Below, one piece after another: positions 1 through 14,234 of a DNA stretch of 64,000 bases. The DNA is from Anseranas semipalmata (Eukaryota; Chordata; Aves; Anseriformes; Anseranatidae), in assembly GCA_013399115.1 (NCBI GenBank), contig VXAA01005623.1, forward strand, positions 58,652 to 122,651, in the 5' to 3' direction. Position numbers and translations under genes: made by a program. The first letter of the stretch is position 1. Each line of letters opens with the position of its first letter. Under the pieces are notes generated by a model. The model saw only the letters and a program-made list of their open reading frames with translations, ran no database searches and was not told where the DNA came from.

Positions 1-640
1 TTTTTTGTAACGGGGAAAGAAGTTTCTGGCTTTTTTTTTCTTCTTCTTCTTTTTTTATTTTTTTTTTTGTTAAAAGACTCTCAATGTGAAATTCTACTGA
101 AAAAACAAAACCGATTAATCAAGTCAAATCATTTACTTCTGCTGTGAAAAGGATTTACTGATTGCTTCAGCCCTCCTCTTGTTCCTATGACATATGAAGT
201 AAACTGGAGGAGGCAGTAGCCCTATTAACAAAAAAAAAGATATAGGGACAGTCCCTTTAAGTAAAGGATGGTTTACTACCTTAATAAGAGCCATGGTGTG
301 ATGCTTCTGCCCTTGAGCACTCTTTTCCTTCTTTGATGTCTCCTATCTATTTATAAAGTGCTCTGAGATTGCAAGGATGAAGCACCCTATATAAAGTACA
401 AGGTCTTCATCTGTCTCTATTAAAATAAGCCAAGACAATTTATGTTTTAAAAAGAGAGGGTAAGAATTCAGCAAAGAAACTGTGTGCCACTTGTTGTTGT
501 AAGATCTGAGAAAATCTTTTGATAAAGCTGACACTTTTTTCCATTTCAATCTAAATCACACACATAGCTTCAGGAAGCTTCAGCTAGTTTTCTTCTCAGA
601 GCAAATGAACCTGAAAAAATAGAAACAAAAGCTTAGCAAT

Positions 641-705
641 AAAACAAACAAACAAACAAACAAAAAACAAACAAACAACAACAAAAAAAAAAAAAACAAA
701 AAAAC
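641..705 (+). repeat. (CAAA)n / A-rich repeat
   Basis: Repeated caaa units degrading into an A-rich tract. Confidence 0.92.
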
Positions 706-3700
706 AGAAAGTGGAAATGGATGTTGTCCTGTGTTCTAGGCTGTAATTACAGTCTAATGAAGGCAAACTGCAATTATACATAAATAATAAGTTGAGATAG
801 CAATGCCCTGCGGAGATGAAGGACTGACATCCACTTCTATCTTAAGAGAAATCTGCTATGCCAAGGTGAAATATGATATGCTGGAACAACTGTAAAAAAT
901 GTTCAGTCCGGGCAGCTTTATTTTGTTAAGAAGCATGTTGAAAGCGATAGGCCTACAAATGTCTGAAGTAATGGTTCAGTTAGTCAATATTATGGATTTT
1001 TAATTTTAGGGAGCAAATCAAGACTGCAGAAGATAACTCCAGAATCAGTCTCATGCAACATGACTTTTCAATGACATTTCTGAGACTTTTGTTTTGTATT
1101 TCTAGACTAGACCTACTAAACCTGTGCTGCCTAGATCATCTTTGGCTGAGGAAAACTACAAAGTTTATGAATCATATGAGAGCTGGCAGGAGTCCTGATT
1201 TGGATCAGGCTCTCAACGCCACTATGTGCTACTAAGTTCAGGAGTCCAGATGCTCTCTGGTAGGTGTGGCAAAGCCCCAGCCAGGGTCTCACACTGGAGA
1301 ATGTCCCACGTTGGTCTGGGCAATATGGGGTATTCGCCTACCTGAGTGTGCAATGCACCTTACGCTCTCCAGTTCATTGTATTCACTAACAACAGGCAGT
1401 ACAATCTGGGCAGCCCAGCTGTAAAGGACTTCAAGTACCAGAGCTAAACATTCCTAATTCAGCAAAGCTGCCAAGTACATCCTTAATTGCCATGTTGAAT
1501 TACAAGCGAGTTCCTCTGTTCCTTTCATTTGTACACCCAGGTCAATGAGACTTTCACGCTGTCTGTCATGTTAGGTTAGAAAGAGAAGGTTAAAAATGGG
1601 ACCCTTTATACTCTTCTCATGTGGCTAAGAGCTTTTCCAGTTCCTTTATACTTAGCAGCTTGTGGGCTGTTTGAGAATGGCTGCTTCTAACAAATCCAGT
1701 TGACTGTCTGTCTGCTGAAAAGCCACAAGAGGAGAAAAAAACCCTAATAAATACTAAAGATTTTCGAAAAAAAAATGTATTGTCATTTTTTGTATTCAAA
1801 GTCTTGAGGCTTGATTAGCCATTAACCATTAGCCATATAGCTGAACATTTTACATCAAATACCAGAAAATAGCTAAGCCTTGGATGTGGTACTCATTTAA
1901 TCTCCCCTAACTCTGCGCACTGTGTGAGCTTGGCTATTATTATTTCATACATGGCAGATATTTGGTATGGTGTGTGTCCTGTTATTGTGACTCTGTAAAG
2001 CTGCCGAGGATTAAGAAAGAAAGGCTGTAGAAATGTGCTGCCTGAGATGTCAAACACAAAAGAAGAGAAAAAGGAAAATAGAGAAAAAGTGGGTACATTT
2101 GTACCTAAAGCTCTCTGAGAATCTGATAATGCAAGTTCAATTTCTGATTCCATTACTGTGTTTTTAATGTGACCTTGGGAAAAACATTTAACTTTTCTCT
2201 CTCCATTTTCTCTTCTGCAATATTGACACCACGCTTTGTTGAAAGGTAGAGAGACAGGGACAGAGGTCACCCCATGTGGATAATGGAAATAAGAATGATT
2301 TTTTTAAGACAAAATAAATAATTTATAATACATTTTCTTTCTGAACTAGCCATAAAACATAGTCCTTAAGACTTATCCCTTTTTGTTTTATATCTCATTT
2401 CTGAATAAAATAGGATGTACTTAAAAGTATCTGCTTGCACCCCCCTACACACAAATGTCAGCAGAGATTTGACCACTTGAAGGAAAGATAATAAGCATTC
2501 TACCTGTTTTTTTTTTTCTCCATTAAACTGCTAGAGTTTTTCCTAAAAGAATTATCTTTGACAAAAGATTTGTTTGCTGTAAATCTTCAGAAACTATGGC
2601 ACAAGCCAGCATTGTAGCTTTCCATTTATTGGATCTGAACAAAATCTTATACATTTTAACAGCAGCTATAAAACAAATTGAGAAGATTTAGGTATATCTC
2701 TTGGCACCAAGCAGACTTTTGCTAGCCCTCCCTTTGGCTGACAGCACTTTTAAATATTTATATGACCTAGGATTTATATTCTAACTGCATGCAAGCAAAA
2801 AAATACCCTAGTTGGTATCAAAAAGCCTTAGTGAATGTGTTATTTTGGAAATCAGCTATTTAGGTTTATACTGATCTGAAATCACATGTTCTGTCATGAA
2901 GAACTGCTTCTGTTCCATTGTTTACATACAGTGGATAAATGTTTAAAACACTCTTTCCTGTGAACAAAGCTCAAAAGGAAAAGGCCACTCTTTACAGAAA
3001 GCAGGCTAGATCTGGCCATGGTGGCTTCTGAGTGCTACAAGAGAGCAGGGCTCTGGCCCCTTAGGGAGAAGGGGTTCTGCATTTGTTCTTGAATGCTGTG
3101 CAGGTGTCAGGATCCTACCCTGCATGGGGTGCAGGGGAGGCTGGGAGACTTGCGGCACTGTCATGACAGATGGGAATTTTTGCTTATAAAATAAGACCAA
3201 GAATTCTCCAGCAGACCGCTCTGGATTGCTCCATATGGGGAGAGCTGTAACCTCCCTCCTGCAGATGCATCTCAGAAATGCTGAGAATCTGACCTGCAAA
3301 AGAAAAAAAGTGTCTCTAAGCAGAAATGAATACATGATAAAACAAGGGCATTTTGAGCTCTTGTGGTATGGGCATCTTGGAATATCTGTGGAAAAAAAAT
3401 ACGATAGGGTTGTATCATTAAGATTATCTAAAATTGCATATACATTAAGAAAAAAAAAATTGAACTAAGGTTCCTTACCTTGTTTTTAATCTCTTCCTAA
3501 CTTTTCTGTATTTAGCTTGGCATCCTTAATTGTGTCCTTAGTACTCTTCATGAGTCACACATAAAGTATCTGGACAACATATGCTCTCTGATTGAACAGA
3601 TTTTTAAAATATGATTATTCACATTTGTATGAGCAACCCCCCCTTCCCAAACATCAGCACGTACAAAAATCATATCCATCTGAGTACCCACAAGAAAGGA

Positions 3701-6700
3701 ACTGCAACAAAAGAAAATGGAGAAATTACACTTCGTTTCACATTTCATAAGCTCATTCATTCTACCTGCTCTTTCTTATTTGTGAACTGCATGCCTCTAA
3801 ATATCGACTGATTCAGAGAAAGCACAGTTCCCCTGTTCACAACACTATAAGAGATGAATATTTTTCTGTGTTGATTGCAATAGAAATAGACTCCACATTT
3901 TTTATAAATAATGATTTGATAGCCCTTTGCTTTCCCAGGGTTATGGCCTTTCAGTGTATCCCCATAGTTTTTAGCATTATGCACTCGTGACACAGGGATA
4001 AAACTGAATTGCAGGCCTTTATCCTGGGAAAATGCAGCAGGTATAAGCTTTTTTTTTTTTNCAGTCTGTTCTTCCTTTCCCATTTATGGGGCAAACCCTG
4101 AGTAATACTTAAGGTAATATGCATTATGAATTGCACACTGATGCTGACCTATTTTTAAACAGTCTATTTTTTTTAGTAGACAAATCCCTTGATTTTTTCA
4201 TGGAAAGTTTTCATCCAGGCCAAGGATACAGCAGCACTCTGTGATTCAGGCTTATGAGTTATGTTGCCAGGTTCTGCCTTGTTAAACTCACACCGCATCA
4301 TCTTCTTGACCTCATTTACCTCTTATGAAGCCAGTGCCTGAAGCAAAAGAGGTTTAGTTTTTAAGTAGTTTTTTTTTGGTTTCACGTGTTTAAAGCTATT
4401 GAACAAATAAGTCTCTCTGTAAAAGGGCTTGTGTCCCTGCAGTTATTGTTTGGTACACAGCACCAGAAAACATTATACTGTACCATAACAACAAGCAGGC
4501 AATCTTTGACAAAAGCATGAAAAGAAAACAGATCTGCTATGTTAGCTACAAACATTCATTTCTTAACCTTTGGTTTCATTGCTTATAAAGAAAAAGGAAA
4601 AAGAAAAAAGGAGTTTTTCAAGCAGCAAACATGGAGGAATGGCAGACTTGATAGAGTTTGCTGAAGGCTATGAATCTAAATATAGACATGGGCTTTGGCA
4701 GAGATCTGTTGCCACCTGAAATGCAGAAGGTACTATGGGACTTGCAAATTCTTTGAAGAACTACACTGAACACATTTGGTCAGAGAGCGATTTGGTTGTG
4801 ATTATATCGTATAGTACAGTGTTTGCTTACATGGACAAGGTGCCTAACCATGTGGCTGGTTAAAGTGTGGCTGTGCAAGTGGACAGGTGGGTGCAGAGCA
4901 CTCAAATATATGCGTAACTGCATCAGAAATAGCATACTTCAAAATACGTCCTTGGATATCTGCAGCAACTGGAGGACTAAAGGCTCCTAGCTCCATCAGT
5001 AGGACTTCATTGGTCCAGGCGGGTGGGTATGTATATAAAAGAGAGGTACAGAGAAGATGGTGTCCACAGATACAGCTTATTTATATGAAAGCACACGTGT
5101 TGCTGACTCCTTATTATACCAGTACTATTCCTAAGCTCAAGGGAGACTGGGATAGCTCTTATCCTTCTTCCAGAACTGCAACGAGATATTTATATAATCA
5201 TACAAAAGTCTTTCTTTCTGTCATCTTTTGTTTCCCCCCCTCTCAGGTTCGGGGCCTTCCTCTGTGTACATGACAGCTAGGACATCTTCATTATAAAAAA
5301 TGAAAAGTTAAGTCACATGCCCTGCAATGTGAGTCACAGGAACTGAGGCTAAAAAGCTACTGAAATAGTTTTATTCAATTTAAGGGACAAACCTAGAACC
5401 ATAAACCAGTGTGTCTCTCTCCAGCAGATCCAATTTATACATGGTGTTGCCATTAGTTGTAGAATCAGAACAAAAGCATGTGATGTTTTGGACAAGGTCC
5501 TTAAGAGCAAAGGAAAAGACGAGGGTTTGCTCATAAAAATCACAGACTGCAAAACAAGTCTCTTCTGGCAGACTTGTAAAGTCTCTTACTGTTAATTATT
5601 ATTTCACTTACTTTTTTTTTTACTTGCTTGAAATACTAATACATCTAAATTATTATCCTCATTCATGATTTCAGGTTATTGCTGTTGCTATTTCTGGTGC
5701 TTAGTGTTTAATGCCTAGACACATTTTTGTGGTTTAAATCTTATGGATATTCACTGTTTCCCTGCAACCAATAAATGTGAGAAATACTGACTCAAGGCTT
5801 TTATATTCCTACTCACTCTGCACATAATTTGATTTTAGTTGAGGGATTTTAAACTAACAGTACGAGCTAAAGAAACACTCCCATAACAAAATACATTTTG
5901 GCCACCTGCTTTCCTGTAATATGGCTGTGGGAATAATCTGAAGTTTCCTTGGCTAAGCACAAAGGAAGGGAAACAGCAGGCTCTGTCACTGAAGTCTTGA
6001 TGTATAGTATCAGTGTCCTGGCAAAACTACATGGGTGGAGTTCACTGAAGTGTGCTTAATGTGAATTTGGGGGATATCTAATCATTATTAGACACATGCA
6101 GCTTGGGGAAGGAGCCTGGCTCTGGGTTCAGAGGAGTGGCTTTGGCTGCAGCCAGCATTCACAAAGCATTTGCCACCTCAGACTCCTAGGCCTTTAAATT
6201 TTCACAGTTACAGCTGTGTCCCTTTGGCTGTGCTTCTGTTGCCATGCACACAAGCACACTTTGCCAAGTCGTGGCTGCGCCTGCCTCGCTTGCGGCCACC
6301 ATCTACACAAAAATCACAGGGGTAGCCTCCTCTCTGCCTTTAGCTGCTAGGTCAGTACTTAGAGTATGTTTCACTTGCCTGCCCCCAAATAATCCAAACT
6401 GCTGCGAACTCATGCTAGGGTTTGCTTTTTATGGCTGTTGGTGAATCAGAAACTCTCCTGAGAAAGGTGAGGGTAGAAGTCACTGAACCTCAGCACCCAA
6501 GTGCAGGAGCAAGGTCGCATTGGCAGACAGACGCTTGCCACACATGCCGTGGCCCCTTGGGAAGGCACGTGTGAGCCTCGTCCATCCCAGCCAGTCAGAG
6601 GTAGGTCCCTCCTCACCTTGGTGGCCTTTCTGAGCTCCCTGGGCCTCCTCAAGCCAGGACACCCAATGGACAAGGCAGGGATCTCGGCATCGGCAGCTAC

Positions 6701-9700
6701 TGGGGTACCTGGATGCTGGTCTCTGAAACATGTCAGTCCTACACACCAGACGAGCTATGGGATGTCTCAAAATTACTTGTATACCTTCCTTCTCTTAGAA
6801 ATGACTGGAATGGGCAAAATGAAAAGGTGCAGAAATCCTGCTAGCCAACTTTGGGCTTCCCTAGGTATGCCCAATCCTTAAACCTCACAAATGTTCTAGC
6901 ATGAAATGTTAGCTATAAACTCTGGCATTTCTTGACAGGGCTGATGCAACCCTTCAGAACATGCTAACCTAGTGCAGACTAATTCATAGATCTGGGGAGA
7001 AGAAAGAACCACATGACCTCAAATCTAATTCAGTCTTTCCATACACTGTTTTCATAAAAACAGCGTGTGATTCATGGAATATTGCCTACATCTTTTCTTT
7101 TGCAGTAATTCATTCTGTAGTCCCTTATGGGAGTAGTTTCCTCCTAAGGCTTGCTTCCATGGCAGTGAATTTCTGTTTTTACAGTCTCACCCTGTATCTG
7201 TGGTTTCCTAACACCCATCCAGTGTGTGAGCAAGTTTTACAAGCTAAAACACAAGCTCTCCATGAGACAGCATCCACTTTTACACTAGAGAACAATGAAG
7301 AAATGGATGTGTATTTATTACTGCATTGATGATCCACCTTCAAGTTTCTTCCATGTTAAGTTCATTGCAACAAAGAGTCTTTTATTGAAGCTTCACTTTA
7401 TTGCCTTTTGCATAGCTTCTAACCATTATTTCTGTTAAAGGAAAGAAAAAAGTGATGAGACCATCTGTAAAAAAGCATTTAGGAAAACATCTCTGGGGAT
7501 GTCATTACTGCTTCAAGCTTAAAAACAACCAGAATGGGAACCAGAATGTTTTTTATTCGTACAGATATTTTATCATAATTTCATTCCATGGGTCTCAGAG
7601 TTTGCAAAATCTCTACTTTCAGGGATCACCAGTTGCAAACTTATTAGTAAGTTAATGAATTTATTGCATTTCAAGTGTATTTCCAGATGCTGAAAAGCTT
7701 CTTATCCCGCATATATATATATTTTTACTCGTGTTTTTCCTTCTTTTTTTCCAGATTTTTGATCCAAAGATGATTATTTTAATAAATGAGTGCCTTTAAG
7801 AAGATAGGGCATTGTTAATAATGTAGTAAATTATATTGAGAAGAGATTAATGATAACAAGATAACGATAATGAGAAGCTATTATTTATTTATTCCAAAGG
7901 TGCAAAAGTATAAATCAAATCTTATTTGGAAGTATTAATAAATGATTCTATTACTGTTGCTAATCCTGAGCCTAAAAAGAGATGGAATATTATGTCAACA
8001 CAGTGCACGGGAAGTGATTCAATTAGAAGTATAAAATATTTACATCTCCAGGGAGTGAGCTGACACTGCAGGTTAGAAATAAAACATGATGGTTTAGAAA
8101 ACACATGAAAGTTTAGAGGCTGATAATTTTTAACCTTGGTATTTTCACAGAGATCTTTGTCATTTTCCACAGTGTCCATTTTCAGTATGTTTTCAGATGA
8201 CTGCCTCCAGAATGTAAACACAAATATGAAGGTGGGCATGAGTCAGTGTGAGAGTGGGCTCCCATCTTTTACAGAAAGACACTTCCCAAGCAGGCCAATG
8301 TATCAGCAAGATCTTACAGCTCTGATTTTGTTATTTTTTAAGTAAATGGCAGCTACTGATCATCTCAGTACTAAGAAAACACAACCGTGTCACTCCAGGA
8401 AAGAAGACAAACCACATCATTCGTGATAGCAGAACAAGATCTTCACTTGTGGATCAAGTTACTACAGTTACTTTGACCTCTTATGTACAAGGACACTGAG
8501 AGCAAAAACCGATATATCGTGACCCAGAGAAAGATGATTTCTTTCACTGGATTGCATGAAACCAACCAGAATGCAGGGAGCAGCTCCATCTCTAGCACTG
8601 TCATAACCTGTGGTTGCTTTAGACTATATCAAATGAAATGAGGGCAGGTCTGGGAAGAAAAAGAGGAGAGGTTTACTTTACTCAGAGTCCTGTGACACAG
8701 CCATCAAAATTGCTAGGGCTCTTCAAATCCCTGACAAAGTCAGTGCAAAGATTCCCTTCTCTGGGAAGGACTTTTGTGGGTATTGGGCTGGTCTTTGTGG
8801 ATGAAGAGGGATTCGGTGCTCCTCAAAACAGTATCCAATGAGCCAGGTTATACAAAGCTTGTAGCACTTCAGTATTTCAAAGGTACATATTGTCAATTTC
8901 AAATTTAATGAGATCAGATTCTTAAAGATTAAGGTAAACTCAGTATTTTCCAGGCTATGATTTAAAGATTAAGTAAAATGTGATGTAAAAATTAGTGTAA
9001 AAATTTATATATAACACATGCTTCACACACACACCTGGCCTCTTTTGAGCCACTTTAGGAGTTGACTTGCAATACATTTACAACAGGTGTGTTTATAAAA
9101 ATAGATGTGGTAAATCTGTCTGTGCTGAAGCCTGAGGTTATGCATTTACATGCGCCATTGAAGGGTCAAATCTTTGTCACTGACATCAATATTGAGACTT
9201 CCAGTTTACTTGGGACTCGGGCTTTCCTTAATCAGTGCCTGGGGGTGATGTTGAGCCTGTTGCAATGTACCTGCACAAATATGGATGATTGTAGATACAG
9301 AATATCTAATTCTTCACATGGCTTTTCTGTCTCACTTGCAAATTATGTTGCATTGCACAGTGTCTGAGAAAGTTAGCCAAATTTCAGTTGTTACTGTTTG
9401 CATCTCACGGTTTTGTTACTGGGGCAACCCAGAACTTTCGCTATGGAAATGTGGCTTTCAGAATTTGAGATACTAGCAGTGTTACATATAATTAATAAAT
9501 TGTTTTTAATGATAAAACTGGCTTTAATAGGTATACCTTGAGAAAAAACTGGAATACTTTGATTGTTGTAAACAGTTAGACTAACTATGGCAGCAGATTA
9601 GCAGCAGATTCACAAAATCAAAGTAGAAATACCTTCCCAGCCTTTTGACATAAATAAGATTAACTTTTAGAAGAGAGAAAATCTGCTTTAGCAATGTGCT

Positions 9701-12700
9701 GGACCATGATTTCAAATCCAAATTTATGCCTTGAAACTTATTGCTCCTAAAAGACAATGTGGACATTAAAAGAACCTTCAGAGTGCCAGATGTATAAAGA
9801 CCTGCCCAGACCTCTCATGATCCTCTCTGTTTTATAAAGCTTACTTTGCCAGTTTGTTTGGTCTAATACTGATTTCTATTACATCACGATGGGTTAGGAA
9901 CCAAATCTCAAATCTCAGCTTCTCTCTAATGTGCTATGGCTGGACTGTGTGACAGAACAGGAACGGCAGCTTCAGAGCATCAGACCCAGAGTCCTAACTT
10001 GCTCATATCGCGTGAGCCCAGACAGACCTCCTGCTGTCCTACTTCTGCAATTGCCAGAGGTCTGCAAAATGCCCTGTGCCAGCAGTCAGACATAGCAGAA
10101 CCATATGTGGTCCTGTCAGCTTCTTACTTTACTCACAAGTCATTTCTCAGGACATCCCCCAGCACAGCACTCTGTCAGTCACTGCTGTTACCCCAGCTGC
10201 GCTGTATCTTCTGCCACAGTGGCTTTTCCTCCCCTGTTTGAGGACCCAAACATTCAATACAGAGGAATGAACGGAGTGAGGGCTTCCACATTTTTTTTCA
10301 CACCTTTTCTTCAAAACATTCACACAATAAAGCTGGCTCGAATACCAGTTCTTTCCAAAGTCACTGGTTTAAACTGAGCCCAGCAAAGTTATAGATATTT
10401 GATGGGAAAGGAGAAAATAATGAGTCATGTCAAATTATTATGAAGAGGAATGTGATTTGTGTCCCCTTACTCTAGTTGTCTTCAGTATAGCTGCTTCCAT
10501 CTGAGCTAGTGACCCCTGGAGCTCCTATTAAAGTCAAAGGAGAAAAATAGGCACCTTTATAATGAGTCACCTGACCTATTTTATCTTTAGTAGGGTGCTT
10601 CGAAAGGGCCTGTTTCTCTCCGTGAGCCAAACAGTCTAAGTGACTGGCTCTACAATGGGGATGCCTGCATTTAATGAGATGAACCCCACTGCTTCTGACA
10701 TCTTTCTTGACACATAATGAGCATCCTGATGGAGCGGAGACACCAGTACCTGTTTGTCACCCATTCTGCCATGAAGCATCGTGAGGGGGCAGTGGAGGAA
10801 GTGATCACTGCCAATGCTATTTATAGCCTGAAGCTACATGCCTTACTTGGAAAACAGCAGTGGGATTTTCATCTGAGTAAGGATGGGTAAGGAGGGGGGA
10901 GAGTCAGCCCGTTAGGGATAAACAAAGGATTTTTATCCCCATCAACATCAGTCTGACATCTTTCACCTTCCTCTATGTTCACTTGAAAGACACACATGCA
11001 GAGAAGTCAACAAGCATGGAAAATTTAAAATGCTGCATGAAAATAAACGAAACAGTCACAAAAATTTGTCAGAAACATGGTTTCCAGAGATAAGATACCT
11101 ATTGCTACCTATTCTTATCTGTAGCTGATGCTGTGCTCTGAAGTACCAAAGTGCATTGTTCCTCACTAGGTTTCCTTTCATATATACTGCTTACTCACCA
11201 ACTTACCCAGTATATGACTGTAAGAACCACAGGCAAAAAACTGTTTCCTCGAGTTGCTGGATTTCATGCTGGATTCCAGCTGCATGTGAATCATCGCCTC
11301 CAGGCTGGGCACAACCCATCCATGGCTTTTTGAGGGAGGCTTTGCAATTTGTTTTGGGAGCCAGCTACGAGACACCCCACCACGTCTTTGTAGGCAGGGA
11401 TTTTCTGAGGGTTTAGGCCGCTTGATAAAAAATACTTCTAGGTTTTGTTTTGCCTACTGTAAAAAGTGCCCTAGAGACTATGGAGTCCTGCTCCATTACC
11501 TAATTAATATTTAATAATTAGTGCTTAGTGGAGCAGTTCTCACAAGAGATTAGGAAAGAATCACTCTCACAGCTTGCTTGCTGGGACAATCCCCTAACGC
11601 TGATGATCTTGATTCTCAGCAGGGTCTGACCCCAGGCTGCCACAGCCAAGCGGAATGCTCTTAGCATGCTGAAATCAGTGTTTTAATAAAATTCCAATGT
11701 TCAGCGACAATTTTGTTTCCAAAGGTTTTCAACCAGCTCCATATCCTTGTTCCACTAAATGGATCGTTGCAGCTCAAGCATATATTTCATACAGTGGAGA
11801 ATGCCTCCTGGGTTTCAAATGAGGAACTCAAAAATAAGGTGAAATAGCAGCTTAAAAAAGATGATGTTTTGCAATGACCTTTCCCTTTAGTGTCCTGAGA
11901 ATTGCAACCAAAACCTAATGTAACTGAGAAATCCATGACTGGTTGATTGACCAATAGCCTGAAGATAGCTTTTTCCAAAGTTAATTGTACCAGACAGATT
12001 CTTCAGAGAATCCTTAAACGCTGTGAAAGTTCCCAGGAGATGAATTGGATGGATGCATCTTCAAATGTTAAATAGCATTTAACATGATCTAGTTTAAATT
12101 TGTCTTCTGTCTTGTAATTGCTATAATTGCCTACAGACAGTAAATTGGATGCCATTTGAATACTGGTGCGGTGCATCTATTTTATGCAGATAACAGTGCT
12201 TATAGGGGGCAGATAACATGGAAAAGAGTCTGTGTATTAAACACCCACATGCCAAGACTAGAAGCACAGAGCTTACTTTAATACGAGTTGTGACAGTAAA
12301 TTAGTGACAGCGGGGTTATTGTTCTGTTTCACATGTAGGAATTCTTGGCCTGCTACCAAAGGAAGAATAAATATTCAGGGAGAAGCAGCTGAAAAAGGAG
12401 GTGGCTGTATTTTGTCATTCCTGACTTCCTCAGCATGTGAAAGCAGAACAGGAGCATCCTCCAGCCACCCCTTGTAACTGCTGATTCTGTTCTGGCAGCA
12501 CTTCTTGGTTGGAGTAAAGGAGAAAGAAAAGCGAGTCTCTCTACAGGAGATACAAGGGGGTTCAAACATTCAAAACTAAGATGTGCTCCCTGGTGGAGAG
12601 AGGTAGATGACCCAAACCATTAACAATGAAATCTAACTGGAACTGTGTCTACTTTTTCTGCGTACAGGAAAACATGAATTGAAGCAAGATAGTTATTTTT

Positions 12701-14201
12701 GAATAATTCTGTGTGTAGACCAGCCATAGCTAGACAGTCATGATAAAATAGCTGGAATCTCTGAATCTCAGAGGTAGTCCCCCACTTAGAGAAGTTATTT
12801 GGCTCTGGTCCTTCAGCTTCTCTGATGCAACAGGGGGGAATAAAACCTCACGAGACTGAGCTGGTCTTGTGCAATCCTTGTGCAAGGAACAGGCAAGATG
12901 AGTTTACCCAAATTGGAAGAGCAAAGTAAGATGATGTTGGGCTTGGAAGGTCACTGGTGGCTGAAAATGCAGTTTCTATAAGTAATGTTAATGTTTTGAT
13001 TGACTCCAGTGGTATTTAGATTAGACATTTAGTGGAAGAGAGTTTCTGGCTTTGTTGTGTCTTTAGGACATGTGAGTGCTAATCCTAGTGCTTTGTTCAG
13101 GGGTTTCAAGTGACAAATTAGGGACTTAAAATATTGGATTAAAAGATGCGTAGAGATTATTTTCATAGCTATACACGAAAGCTTAAAAAGAATGTTGTAA
13201 CTTCACGTAAATCCCCACTTGTATTTTCCCTAAGTCTCAGTATAACCTGTGGAGGAGAACAGAGCTGGAAAGCTTTACCATTAGGGATCTCAAAAAAATT
13301 GTCTTCTTCTCACTTCTCTGGCAGTCCCCTGGGGCTGACAGCCAGAAGTGAGCTCTGCTGGTTATTGATCCGTTTTTTTTCAGTGTCTCTTTAATGCATG
13401 AAATCTTTTCTTTGGTGTGCATGGACTTGGCAGCCTGGAAAGTAGAAAAGTTGAGGGATGAGAAAGGACACAGTGAGCCTAAAACAGGCACCAAATTTAA
13501 CTACTGATCATTTAAAAATGCTTTCTCACAGCCATGGTAGCAACAGAGGAGGGCCAACAGTGAGTTCAGTCCTGATATAAGCATTTAATTTCCATGTGCT
13601 CTCACTGGAAGAAGTTTGGTTCCTCTGCAGATGCTCAGAGGGAGACCTGATTCACTTTATGCACCCATTTCACTGGTGGAAATGGATTACAAGTGAACCA
13701 ATATGAAATGGTAGGTGTGATATTCAGTTGGCGTACTTCTGAAAGCAGGTGTGTGATGACTTTTAAAAAATTGTGCCTGTATCTGGCTGTCATTTGTGTA
13801 GCAGTCTGGGAGACATAGCTATTTGAGGGGGCTTGGACCTCCACTTGCCCCTTTTGAGCATAGTGCTGCAACAAGGAGGCTGATGTGCAAAAAATGTTTG
13901 CAGCAGTCCCTATCTGTCACAAGAAGCTAACAGTGGTCAAAACAATAATTACTGAGTTGAAGGGAAATGTGCGTGGAGTTCAGGTACCTATCTTGTATCC
14001 AACTTGCATGTATCCAACTTGGAATCACAATAGGGTTCTCTAGGTAACAGATATCCTCCCTAAATACCAGTGCAACTTCAATAAACAGGGGAGCATCAAA
14101 TAAGTTCAGTTGACTACAGCTGTTTTGTCAGTCTTCTTTCCAATATCCCCTTTGTAACATATCCAACAAGCCTTGCTTTAAACTTTTTTATAAACTCTAT
14201 T

Positions 14202-14234
14202 ACATATATATATATATATATATTTTTTTTTTTC
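14202..14234. repeat. (TA)n followed by poly-T
   Basis: About ten TA units run into a stretch of T. Confidence 0.9.
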
